64,000 nt of DNA, taken from contig NZ_FMVS01000019.1 in NCBI RefSeq assembly GCF_900102515.1, positions 19,139 through 83,138 on the forward strand, given 5' to 3'. The position numbers were made by a program, and so were the translations under genes. Source of the DNA: Butyrivibrio sp. INlla14 (GTDB lineage Bacteria; Bacillota; Clostridia; Lachnospirales; Lachnospiraceae). How positions within the stretch are numbered: the stretch's first letter is position 1; the number at the start of each line of letters is the position of its first letter. A model generated the notes under the pieces. The model was not told the origin of the DNA. It saw nothing but the letters and a program-made list of their open reading frames with translations, and ran no database searches. This document shows positions 24,592 through 32,537 of the stretch, piece by piece.

Positions 24592-25133
24592 CGTCAGATA
24601 AATTGCATAATTTATTTGACGAACTGCTGCTTCTACTATGATGAGTGGTTATTTCCAAAATGGAAATAACCACTTTCAGCAATTTGCTAGTGCCATCAAA
24701 CATATTTCAGTGCAATATGCCTATATTCCTCAGCAGTATATACCTTCTTGCTCTCGTTGAGAATTTCAAGTTCTATATCACCACAATCATCAAAAGGTAA
24801 ATAATATCTCAAATTAACAGTAACATCTTCTCTACGCCCGATCTCAACAAGCCACTTGGCACAATTCTCTCTGCACTTTGTGGCATTATACATAAGATCA
24901 GGCTTTTTATAGATACAGATGAGTGTTTGTACACCTTCTGAAAGCCTTTCTGGCGGAATAGGTCCAAGCTCTTCATTTACAATAAGCTGATTACCTTTAT
25001 AATACGACTTATCTACATCAGCCATTATTTCAGCTACAAGAGGATCCTCAAACCACTCCTCTTCGAAATTAAATCTGAACCATGACGGTACATGCATTGC
25101 CCCTTCTGTTTCACCAAAGATAATTTTTAGCAT
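24592..25133. repeat. 542-bp duplicated block with a DUF4869 gene, copy 2
   Basis: Same length and content as 15377..15918. The downstream hairpins are kept: CGTCAGATAAAT/ATTTATTTGACG with one G-T pair, and GTGGTTATTTCC/GGAAATAACCAC, now perfect. The homology begins at the same seven-base overlap with an unrelated upstream gene. Confidence 0.85.
24696..25133 (-). CDS. DUF4869 protein, copy 2
   Basis: A 145-residue protein differing from the one at 15481..15918 by only a handful of substitutions, such as MLKIIFG for MLRIIFG and LNESKKVY for LNAHKKVY. Here it is the last gene of an operon behind a metallophosphoesterase rather than an HTH gene, with the same ATGCTAA overlap. Its spread with different upstream partners suggests that the DUF4869 gene is the mobile or selected part. 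Function unknown. Confidence 0.75.
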   Translation of the reverse strand: MLKIIFGETEGAMHVPSWFRFNFEEEWFEDPLVAEIMADVDKSYYKGNQLIVNEELGPIPPERLSEGVQTLICIYKKPDLMYNATKCRENCAKWLVEIGRREDVTVNLRYYLPFDDCGDIELEILNESKKVYTAEEYRHIALKYV

Positions 25134-25903
25134 GTTTTTGTATCTTCCTCACCCACTGTAACCGTACAAACTTTATATCCAAGTTTCCCCATAACTGGTA
25201 TCTTTTCGTATATCCTAGTTTCAGTATCAATTATGATCATAGCTGATTCTCCAATCTGCCTTCCGTCACTATATGTTGAAAAAACATCTGTAGAAATGAA
25301 ACCATTTTTCTCATATATATTCTTGACTGGAGTATGACCTACTACCTGAGTGAAGTCTTCTCTCCTAAAAGCTTCAACATCTTTATGCTGCGGTCTATAC
25401 CAAAGCGGTGATTCATCATCCCACATGTATTTATCTGATGCGCTGTTCACCGCTTCCAAAACTTCTTCTATGTCTGCATCCAGTAATTCAGGATTTAATC
25501 TGCTGACATACTCCGCAGTCAGCCCACCATGCATAAATAATACATTATCAATCCTATGTATAAATGCAATCTGAGATTTGTCATGTAAGGAATCCTTTAG
25601 CTCATCAAGCTTTGAAATCACAGTTCTTTCAGCGTATGGCGAATAGCCTGTTTCAAGCTTGCCCCAAGGATAACTAACATCATGATTTCCATAACACCAC
25701 AAAGTCTCAGAATACTCCTTGGCAAAAGAAATAGCCCTATCGAAAGTATCTCGGTATTGATTCACACTGAGTTCTTTTCCCCAATCATCAGGTATGTCCA
25801 TAAGACACACTGCTATATCAGCCTTGCCTTCCCTAAGGATTTCTTCTGCCCTGTCAAATATCCAAGGTTTTAAGTGTATATCAGGAATTACAAGTACTTT
25901 CAT
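25127..25903 (-). CDS. Calcineurin-like metallophosphoesterase
   Basis: A 258-residue enzyme-like protein. The metal ligands are visible in order: DIHLK (D-x-H), MDIPDDWG in the position of the usual GDxxDxG, GNHD, FMHGG, and GHTPV. The second motif lacks the usual Gly before Asp but keeps acidic residues. Such enzymes cleave phosphoesters in nucleotides, proteins or nucleic acid ends. It lies 13 bases after a PD-(D/E)XK-like gene and overlaps the DUF4869 gene, so the three form one operon. Substrate unknown. Confidence 0.82.
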   Translation of the reverse strand: MKVLVIPDIHLKPWIFDRAEEILREGKADIAVCLMDIPDDWGKELSVNQYRDTFDRAISFAKEYSETLWCYGNHDVSYPWGKLETGYSPYAERTVISKLDELKDSLHDKSQIAFIHRIDNVLFMHGGLTAEYVSRLNPELLDADIEEVLEAVNSASDKYMWDDESPLWYRPQHKDVEAFRREDFTQVVGHTPVKNIYEKNGFISTDVFSTYSDGRQIGESAMIIIDTETRIYEKIPVMGKLGYKVCTVTVGEEDTKTC

Positions 25904-25916
25904 TTATCAAATCCTT

Positions 25917-26711
25917 TCAAAAAATGTATTTAAAAATCATCTTTTTTATAATCCTGTCGTTAAGCACATTTCCCGAAGATTCAAAAGATACTATTAGATT
26001 ATCCCCTGGGAAATAGCCATTTGCAATATACGAGTTGATCTTCCGTACTGCTTTTTCCGCATATGACGGGTCATCCATTCTACCATCATGTTCCCAGTAA
26101 ACTTCTTTACCATCTCTTTTCCTAAGAATAGTGAAATCAGGGTAGACAGTTCCTACTCCCTTAAGATTCAATGGGCATTCGTATTTGTACTCAATGCCTA
26201 AATCATAGAATGTATCTGCAATTATCTTTTCGGATTTAGATCGGACACGTTCCCCTTTCTTAGTGTAGATTACTGGAATGTTCTCAGAAAACTCTTTTCC
26301 TACGTACGTAATATCTTTCCATTCAGCAAGACGCTTCTCCCATGGCTTCTCTACTGGAATGACAAGTTTCTGTCTTACTGGATGTAACCGGTCATATATA
26401 TCCTCAATTTCATTGTCGTTATATTCATCACTAAGCTTATTGATTTGTTTAATGCGCCTTTCTACTAACCTTTGTACCTTTTGGTCGTACGACTTTTGAG
26501 CTAGTTTAAATGCCAGTTCTTGATTTTCCTTCTTTATGAATTGTCCATTTTTATCCTGCTCAGTGCAATGCATGTATTGTATTTGACTCTTTCTGGTTGA
26601 TGTTATTCTTAATGCACCATCTGGAACATCCTTAAGCCTATTATCTACAACAAGTTTTACCGCCTGCAGTTTCTCCTCCTCATGTTTTAGTAATTCTTTT
26701 AAACCATTCAT
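25917..26711 (-). CDS. Coiled-coil plus PD-(D/E)XK nuclease-like protein
   Basis: A 264-residue protein of unknown function. Residues 1-110 are largely charged helices. Residues of about 155-255 resemble a restriction-endonuclease fold: RSKSEKIIADTFYDLGIEYK supplies the first acidic residue, VYPDFTIL the catalytic Asp, and VYWEHDG the following acidic residue, although the usual final Lys is not obvious. Similar gut-Firmicute proteins are usually hypothetical. It starts the operon with the phosphoesterase and DUF4869 genes, and a regular inverted-repeat array begins 83 bases upstream. A role in nucleic-acid cleavage is inferred. Confidence 0.6.
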   Translation of the reverse strand: MNGLKELLKHEEEKLQAVKLVVDNRLKDVPDGALRITSTRKSQIQYMHCTEQDKNGQFIKKENQELAFKLAQKSYDQKVQRLVERRIKQINKLSDEYNDNEIEDIYDRLHPVRQKLVIPVEKPWEKRLAEWKDITYVGKEFSENIPVIYTKKGERVRSKSEKIIADTFYDLGIEYKYECPLNLKGVGTVYPDFTILRKRDGKEVYWEHDGRMDDPSYAEKAVRKINSYIANGYFPGDNLIVSFESSGNVLNDRIIKKMIFKYIF

Positions 26712-26794
26712 TTACTTGTTACTTCTCCTTCTATTTGTTATTTCTATTACAAGTTTTTCTTTTGTATGTTGCTTTTACTTGTGTGTCTTTATTT

Positions 26795-27168
26795 GTCTGC
26801 CTATCGTTATGTATTTGCGGTTTTGGCAGGCTGTTTATCAGCGTACTGTCTGCCTTTTCGCTAGAAATATTGCACTTAGGCAGACTATCCCGCGCCCTAA
26901 TGTCTGCTGACAAATGCATAAATGCATATTTAGGCAGGCTATTTGAAGGCATTTGGTCTGCTTAAATACAGCACCCTCAAATTCAAGCAGACAAATTCAA
27001 TTGTTCTAGCCTGCTGATATTCCCAAATATAGGCATCAAGCAGACAAACACCAATAAATATGTCTGTTCTATATAAAAAAATTGGATTTGCAGCAGACAA
27101 GCTTTGAATAAAACGTCTGCTAAGAATCAAAAGTTCAAGATTGCGGCAGACTAAAAGCTTAGTCAGCC
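26795..27168. repeat. Inverted-heptamer array, seven units, period 53-54 bp
   Basis: Seven units of the form GTCTGCY-N23/24-RGCAGRC start at 26795, 26848, 26902, 26956, 27009, 27062 and 27115. Each unit is 37 or 38 bases, and units are separated by exactly 16 bases six times in a row. Variable parts show no evident similarity between units. The right end is a larger hairpin (27142..27171) with TTGCGGCAGACTAA facing TTAGTCAGCCGCAA. The array occupies the 546-base gap between rlmD and the nuclease-like gene and has no plausible reading frame. It could be an RNA hairpin array, a protein-binding array or a degenerate minisatellite. Confidence 0.85.
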
Positions 27169-27257
27169 GCAATTATTAGAATAACTTGTTAGAATTTGTG
27201 ATCAGAAAACTGTTTAGTCGACTTGTTTCCTGGGGTATTGCCCTCAAACCCGCATGG

Positions 27258-28661
27258 TTATGCGGTTGTCTTGGTGAGTAAGACGACGGTTTCTACATGA
27301 TTTGTCCAGGGGAATTGATCCACGGCAACGGCTCTGCTCATGACGTAGCCGTTTTCCTGGAGGATTTCAAGGTCTCTGGCAAGGCTTGTTGGCTTGCAGG
27401 AGACATAGATCATGTACTGAACGCCGTAGTCAATGATCTTGGAGAGGGCCTTAGGGTTGATGCCGTCACGCGGAGGGTCGAGGATGATCATGTCAGGCTT
27501 GTCCTGGATGTCATCAAGGACCTTGAGTACGTCGCCCGCGATAAATTCGCAGTTATCAAGGTGATTGAGCTTGGCATTTTCCTTGGCTGCCTCGACAGCT
27601 TCTTCTACAATTTCTACACCGATAACCTTGTTGGCAACAGGCGCAAGGAGCTGGGAAATCGTACCAGTTCCGGAATATAGATCGTAGATTACACCGTCTT
27701 TACTAATCTTCTTCTGGTCGTAGAGGCTCTTGATGTAGTCTCTTACAGTCTGATAGAGAACTTCAGCACTTAAGCTATTTGTCTGGAAGAAGGAAAATGG
27801 TGTAATCCTGAACTTAAGGCCTAATAGGTGCTCGTAAAAGAAATCCTGGCCATAGAGGATCTCTGTGCCTTCGTCTATGACTGCATCAGCAAGAGAGTCA
27901 TTTTGGGTGTGGAGGATACCTGTAATCCTGCCATCAAGAGTCAGGGACAAAAGAGCATCCTTAAAACCAGTAAGATCATGCTGCTCCTGAGTAGTAGTTA
28001 TAAGGTCAACTAAGATATCTCCTGTCCTTACAGCCTTTCTGACAAGGAGGTGACGAAGATATCCTGTCTGTTTCATCCTATGGTAAAAAGAGATTTCTCC
28101 ATTTGCGTGCATAGGTGAAAAGTAATCAAGTGTCGCAGAAAGAATAGCTCTGTAATCATCATCTACTATTCTACAGCCGCTAACTGTAACTATATCGTAA
28201 AAGCTGCCTTTTTTGTGCATTCCAAGGCACAATGGGCCGCCCATAACTTCATCGCCAAAGGTGAATTCCATTTTATTTCTGTACGCAAACTTAACCGGAC
28301 TAGTCTTGATTCCTTCCCAGTTAACGCGCTCAGACTGTCTGTCCATGGCAGGCTTAAGAAGGGCTCTGACCTGCTGCTCTTTAAGGCCCAATTCCTTGAC
28401 ATATGGCATAGTAAGATAACTACAGCCGCCACACTTGCCAAAGTGGATACAAGGGCTCTCAATAGCATCTGTAGGCTCCTCAAGTACCTCAACAAGCCTT
28501 CCCTCTGCCCTGTCCTTGCGGACCTTCTGAATTTGCACAGAAACCTTCTGATCTGGGAGAACGCCCTTTACAACGACCTTACCCTCAGCAGTTTCCACGA
28601 TTCCTTTGTTGGGGAAATCAACCCTTTTTACAATTCCTTCAATAATCTCTTTCTTTTTCAC
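27258..28661 (-). CDS. rlmD: 23S rRNA (uracil-5-)-methyltransferase, RlmD/RumA family
   Basis: A 467-residue SAM-dependent enzyme that methylates uracil C5 in 23S rRNA or tRNA. It has an N-terminal TRAM RNA-binding domain (about 1-60), an iron-sulfur cluster motif CIHFGKCGGCSY, the SAM-binding YDLYSGTGTISQ, catalytic-site DPPRDGINP, and the nucleophile Cys in YVSCKPTSLARDL. The C-terminus HVETVVLLTKTTA is typical. The exact target (position 747 or 1939 type) cannot be assigned. The inverted-repeat array follows the gene. Confidence 0.9.
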   Translation of the reverse strand: MKKKEIIEGIVKRVDFPNKGIVETAEGKVVVKGVLPDQKVSVQIQKVRKDRAEGRLVEVLEEPTDAIESPCIHFGKCGGCSYLTMPYVKELGLKEQQVRALLKPAMDRQSERVNWEGIKTSPVKFAYRNKMEFTFGDEVMGGPLCLGMHKKGSFYDIVTVSGCRIVDDDYRAILSATLDYFSPMHANGEISFYHRMKQTGYLRHLLVRKAVRTGDILVDLITTTQEQHDLTGFKDALLSLTLDGRITGILHTQNDSLADAVIDEGTEILYGQDFFYEHLLGLKFRITPFSFFQTNSLSAEVLYQTVRDYIKSLYDQKKISKDGVIYDLYSGTGTISQLLAPVANKVIGVEIVEEAVEAAKENAKLNHLDNCEFIAGDVLKVLDDIQDKPDMIILDPPRDGINPKALSKIIDYGVQYMIYVSCKPTSLARDLEILQENGYVMSRAVAVDQFPWTNHVETVVLLTKTTA

Positions 28662-28842
28662 GGTAAAAAATCTTTCTATCTTTCAAAAATAAATAATTTC
28701 GCATATCTCATCTACATATCTGCACTCAGCAAAAAATGTAGTGTTTCCAGTTTCACAGGAATAGCTATTCTGGAACAGTATAAGAGCCAAGCTGCGCCAA
28801 AGCATCCGGCACACTTGGCCCCAAATTTTATCTTTTTCCACG
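28662..28842. other. Spacer before rlmD, nothing assigned
   Basis: About 180 bases between the small acidic membrane-protein gene and the rlmD start. Open frames here are shadows. A weak GCCAAG/CTTGGC inverted repeat lies near 28788-28821. Confidence 0.4.
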
Positions 28843-29106
28843 TCACTCTTTGATGAAGTCCTCATCATCGAAGTCGTCATCAAAATCATCAAAATCGTCG
28901 TCATAGTAATCATCTTCAAATGCTGGTGTCATATAGCGATAAACCAAAAATGAGATGATAGCTACAGCAGAAGCTGCACCAAGTACAGCCAATACCCAGA
29001 GGATCACATTGGAAGGCTTCTTGGCATTAGCCGCTTCTCTCTTGTCCAGTAACTCGTTGATTCTTGTCAATTCAATAATTTCATCAATCTTAGATTTTAC
29101 TTCCAT
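28843..29106 (-). CDS. Small single-TM protein with acidic tail
   Basis: An 87-residue protein from ATG 29106, five bases after AAGGGG. A cytoplasmic helical N-terminus (KIDEIIELTRINELLDKREA) is followed by one membrane helix (about residues 32-56) and a tail made almost only of Asp, Tyr and Phe (DDDFDDFDDDFDDEDF). Such proteins are frequent next to pcrA in Lachnospiraceae; no function is established to my knowledge. The acidic tail could be extracytoplasmic or bind basic partners. Confidence 0.7.
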   Translation of the reverse strand: MEVKSKIDEIIELTRINELLDKREAANAKKPSNVILWVLAVLGAASAVAIISFLVYRYMTPAFEDDYYDDDFDDFDDDFDDEDFIKE

Positions 29107-29189
29107 GGTAACCCCTTTCTCATAAAAAAATAATTCTGTAATAAGTATAACATAGATTCCTATTTTCATCAGAAAAAACAAGGAATCCC

Positions 29190-29216
29190 AAAATGAACCG
29201 TTGACTCCGTCCCAAG
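29190..29216 (-). repeat. Short dispersed repeat, copy 3
   Basis: On the minus strand it reads GGGACGGAGTCAACGGTTCA followed by TTTT, related to 5128..5152 and 6001..6031. It lies between pcrA and the small membrane-protein gene. Confidence 0.45.
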
Positions 29217-29229
29217 GTCCATTTCCGGC

Positions 29230-31827
29230 TCAGATTTTCTTGAGCTTGGCGAAGGCTGCGTACATGATCTTCTGGCCGCAGTCGTCAAATTCTACGGTAA
29301 CTTTATAGTCTCTTGGACCTTCTTCAAGGCCAGTGACTACTCCTACGCCATACTTGATGTGTGATACCTTGTCGCCGACGCTGTATTCAGGCTTGCCCAT
29401 AGTTGTAGGCATTCCCTTGGACAGGCCAGCAAGACTTCCCTTGGTGTGGGTCTTGGCTACGCTTGAGATGTATGGTTTATCCTTGGGCTGAGCACGCTTA
29501 AGTGGCGGCTTGTTTACAGGTGACGCCTTCAATTTGTATGTGTTAGCCAGTCCTGACCTTGCACCAGCACCAGAACCGCCATTTCCTGTTCCACCATATC
29601 CTGATTTAGAGCCTGCACCATCCACACTAGTACCGTATCCACTGCCCTTAGCAGCGGTTTCGTTGGCCTTTCTGATACCCTTGGCGTAGGCTGGCTTTAT
29701 TCCCGAATAGCCCAGGTCGCTGTCTGGTATCTCATCAGAGTAGGTGTTGTATCTCTTGTTGTAGCCACGGCTATAAGCGGAATCATCTGAATATGTTGAC
29801 TCGACTCCCTCGTACTCGTCGATTGAGTCGCCGTCATCAAAAAGAAATGCCGGCTTATTGCTTTCTCTTAGGCCTGACTTGTCAAGAAGTTCGTCCGGAA
29901 TCTCGTAGACAAATCTGCTGGTCTGGTGGTACTCATTTCTGCCCCAAACCTTCCTCATTCTGGCAGCTGACAAAGTGAGGTGGCGCTTTGCACGGGTTAT
30001 ACCTACGTATGCAAGTCTTCGCTCCTCCTCTATGTCCTCAGGGTCCTCTTCTCCTCCGTCAAAAGAAACATGGCTTGGGAATACTCCCTCTTCCATTCCT
30101 GCAAGGTAAACATGCTCAAACTCAAGTCCCTTGGCGCTGTGAAGGGTCATAAGAAGAACCTTCTCATTATCTTCACCAATCTTATCTATATCAGCGATAA
30201 GAGCAACTTCCTCCAAAAAGCTTGAAAGAGAAGCCTCTTCCCCTGTTTCCTCTGCCTTTTCCTCGAAGGATGCAATCTTAGAAATAAGTTCGTCCACGTT
30301 CTGGGCTCTGTCGTTATCTCCGCTGTCATCCTCATCATCAATGGTCTTAAGATAATCCATATATCCAACTACATCAATGACATCCTTGAGGAGATCTTCC
30401 AGAGAATAGGTCTTCATCTTGGTCCTGAAAGCGCGGATCATTGTAACAAAGTCCATAAGCTTACCAGCACTTCTTGAAACTGCCATGATCTGGTCAGCTT
30501 CGCAGAGAGCTTCAAAGAAGCTTATTCTTCTCTCATCCGCGTAGTTCTGGACATAATCAAGGGTTGTGGCACCTATACCACGCTTTGGCACGTTGATGAT
30601 TCTTTTTACAGCCACATCATCTGAGCCGTTATCAATGGTCTTGAGGTAAGCCAAAAGATCTTTTATCTCGCGTCTTGCATAGAAGTTCGTACCACCTACG
30701 ATATCATAAGGGATACCCTCATGAACAAAGCGCTCTTCTATAAGTCGTGACTGAGCGTTGGTCCTATAGAGTACCGCGCACTCATCATAGGATAGCTTAC
30801 CGTTTCTCTTTAACTTACCGATATCAGAAGCAATAAACTCTGCCTCATCATAGGCTGTATCAAACTGGCGCAAACGAACCTTGTCGCCATCTTTTTCATC
30901 AGTCCAAAGAGCTTTATCCTTACGGCCGAAATTATTCTGGATAACTGCATTTGCAGCATCCAGGATCTGCTGCGTTGATCTGTAGTTCTGCTCAAGCTTT
31001 ATGACAGTGGCATTCTTGTAAACCTTCTCAAAGTCCAGGATGTTCCTGATATTGGCACCTCTGAATCTATAGATACTCTGGTCATCATCACCTACAACGC
31101 AAAGATTCTGGTACTTGTCCGCAAGAAGCCTTATAAGCTCAAACTGGGCATTGTTAGTGTCCTGATACTCATCAACCATGATGTACTTAAATCGCTCCTG
31201 ATAGGAGTCAAGAACATCAGGATTTTTCTTAAAAAGCTCAACAGTCTTGACAATAAGGTCGTCAAAGTCCATGGCATTGTTCTTTTTAAGAGCTGCCTGA
31301 TACTCAGTGTAGGCCTTGGAAATCTTGACCTTTATATGGTCATTCTGCGTAGCCAGAGCATATTCCTCTGGAGATACCAGATTGTCCTTGCACTTGGAAA
31401 TACTGCTCATGATCTGACGAAGCTTAAGTGTTGTGGTCTCGAGCTGATATTTCTTGCAAATGTCCTTCATTACTGTCTTGGAGTCATCTGTATCATAAAT
31501 TGTAAAATTATTGCCGTAGCCAAGCTTGTCCGCGTATCTTCTAAGAATGCGAACGCAACTGGAGTGGAAGGTTGAAACCCAGATACTCTCGGCTCCAAAG
31601 CCAACTATTTTATCTACCCTCTCACGCATCTCCCCGGCTGCCTTGTTGGTAAAGGTGATAGCCATGATGTTCCAGGGGTTAACATTGCATTCGTCTATAA
31701 GATAAGCCACTCTGTGGGTCAAAACCCTGGTCTTACCTGAACCTGCGCCAGCCAGAATAAGGACTGGTCCGTCTGTCTGAAGCACAGCCTTTTTCTGCTG
31801 CATATTAAGTGTATCGTAAATTCCCAT
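29230..31827 (-). CDS. pcrA: UvrD/PcrA-type DNA helicase
   Basis: An 865-residue superfamily-1 helicase involved in repair and in clearing recombination intermediates. Walker A ILAGAGSGKTRVL, motif II VDEYQDTN, VVGDDDQSIYRFRGA, LEQNYRS, LMTLHSAKGLEF and VGITRAKRHLTL are all present. The region from about 660 to 790 is Gly/Ser/Tyr-rich and probably disordered. The C-terminus (VGDKVSHIKYGVGVVTGLE) matches the tail that in PcrA contacts RNA polymerase. Residues around the ATP site look intact. Confidence 0.95.
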   Translation of the reverse strand: MGIYDTLNMQQKKAVLQTDGPVLILAGAGSGKTRVLTHRVAYLIDECNVNPWNIMAITFTNKAAGEMRERVDKIVGFGAESIWVSTFHSSCVRILRRYADKLGYGNNFTIYDTDDSKTVMKDICKKYQLETTTLKLRQIMSSISKCKDNLVSPEEYALATQNDHIKVKISKAYTEYQAALKKNNAMDFDDLIVKTVELFKKNPDVLDSYQERFKYIMVDEYQDTNNAQFELIRLLADKYQNLCVVGDDDQSIYRFRGANIRNILDFEKVYKNATVIKLEQNYRSTQQILDAANAVIQNNFGRKDKALWTDEKDGDKVRLRQFDTAYDEAEFIASDIGKLKRNGKLSYDECAVLYRTNAQSRLIEERFVHEGIPYDIVGGTNFYARREIKDLLAYLKTIDNGSDDVAVKRIINVPKRGIGATTLDYVQNYADERRISFFEALCEADQIMAVSRSAGKLMDFVTMIRAFRTKMKTYSLEDLLKDVIDVVGYMDYLKTIDDEDDSGDNDRAQNVDELISKIASFEEKAEETGEEASLSSFLEEVALIADIDKIGEDNEKVLLMTLHSAKGLEFEHVYLAGMEEGVFPSHVSFDGGEEDPEDIEEERRLAYVGITRAKRHLTLSAARMRKVWGRNEYHQTSRFVYEIPDELLDKSGLRESNKPAFLFDDGDSIDEYEGVESTYSDDSAYSRGYNKRYNTYSDEIPDSDLGYSGIKPAYAKGIRKANETAAKGSGYGTSVDGAGSKSGYGGTGNGGSGAGARSGLANTYKLKASPVNKPPLKRAQPKDKPYISSVAKTHTKGSLAGLSKGMPTTMGKPEYSVGDKVSHIKYGVGVVTGLEEGPRDYKVTVEFDDCGQKIMYAAFAKLKKI

Positions 31828-31858
31828 CTATATCTTAATTCCTTTATATCCGTAATTC

Positions 31859-32506
31859 TCACTTCTTGTCTTTGCCCTTATCCTTAGACTTCTCCTTGGC
31901 TGCTGCCTTGGTCTCAGTCACATTATCAAGGATTTTCTCGATAAGAAGCTTTTTAACGTAAACATCATAGGACAACTCAATGATAAAAGAGATCATCTGC
32001 ATCTTCTTTTTCTCTTCATCGCTGATATTCTCGTCCTTGAAGGTCTCAAGAGCCCTTGCATATTTCTTTTTAAGGTCCTCTATAACGGGCTCTAGAGCCT
32101 CACTCTGAAGTTCATAGGCGTTCTGATAGATCCTGCTAAGGTTCAGCTCGTCATCACTTCTGTGGAACCTGTCATTTAAAGGCCCTAAAAGAGTCTGAAT
32201 GTCATTTATGGACAGGATGTTCTTGAGATAGTAAATAAAAATAAGCAAAATGACGTGGTCTCTTGAATACTTCTTCCTGACAGGAGGAGGCAGCAGATCA
32301 TTCTTGGCATAGTTATTTATCATAGTCTTTGTAAGGATCTTGTCGGTCTCCGGATGACGTGTTGTCTTTTTAAGCCTCTCATCCATAAAGGTCGTGAGCT
32401 GATCCATATAAAGATCTATGTTCGGCATCTCATCAAGAGAAATCGTATCGATTCTTCCAAGAGATGCGATTATGCTGTTCATTAGATTGTCATTATCAAT
32501 TGTCAT
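31859..32506 (-). CDS. DUF1836 protein (HTH-like)
   Basis: A 215-residue protein from ATG 32506, preceded by GAGGA. It includes LTKTMINNYAKNDLLPPPVR and KYSRDHVILLIFIYYLKNIL, which is the DUF1836 signature resembling a MerR-like winged helix. The C-terminus is Lys-rich (KEKSKDKGKDKK). DUF1836 proteins are common in Firmicutes and presumed to be DNA-binding, but their targets are not known. The gene follows recN closely and may be co-transcribed. Confidence 0.8.
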   Translation of the reverse strand: MTIDNDNLMNSIIASLGRIDTISLDEMPNIDLYMDQLTTFMDERLKKTTRHPETDKILTKTMINNYAKNDLLPPPVRKKYSRDHVILLIFIYYLKNILSINDIQTLLGPLNDRFHRSDDELNLSRIYQNAYELQSEALEPVIEDLKKKYARALETFKDENISDEEKKKMQMISFIIELSYDVYVKKLLIEKILDNVTETKAAAKEKSKDKGKDKK

Positions 32507-32537
32507 TATTACTATCCTCGTAGCACACCCCAAAAAC

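Noticed and set aside
26795..27168. Calling the first array a CRISPR
   Set aside because: The conserved part is only seven bases in inverted pairs, the period is 53-54, and no Cas gene is near. It is reported as an unclassified array instead.
26795..27168. Calling the first array a TIGR (dual-spacer guide) array
   Set aside because: The alternating short cores and two variable segments are similar in idea, but no Nop-domain Tas protein is recognised and repeat details cannot be matched from sequence alone.
26716..27172. Several 64-77-codon frames on both strands across the first array
   Set aside because: They exist only because the array has few stops. Frames cross unit boundaries and show no coding character.
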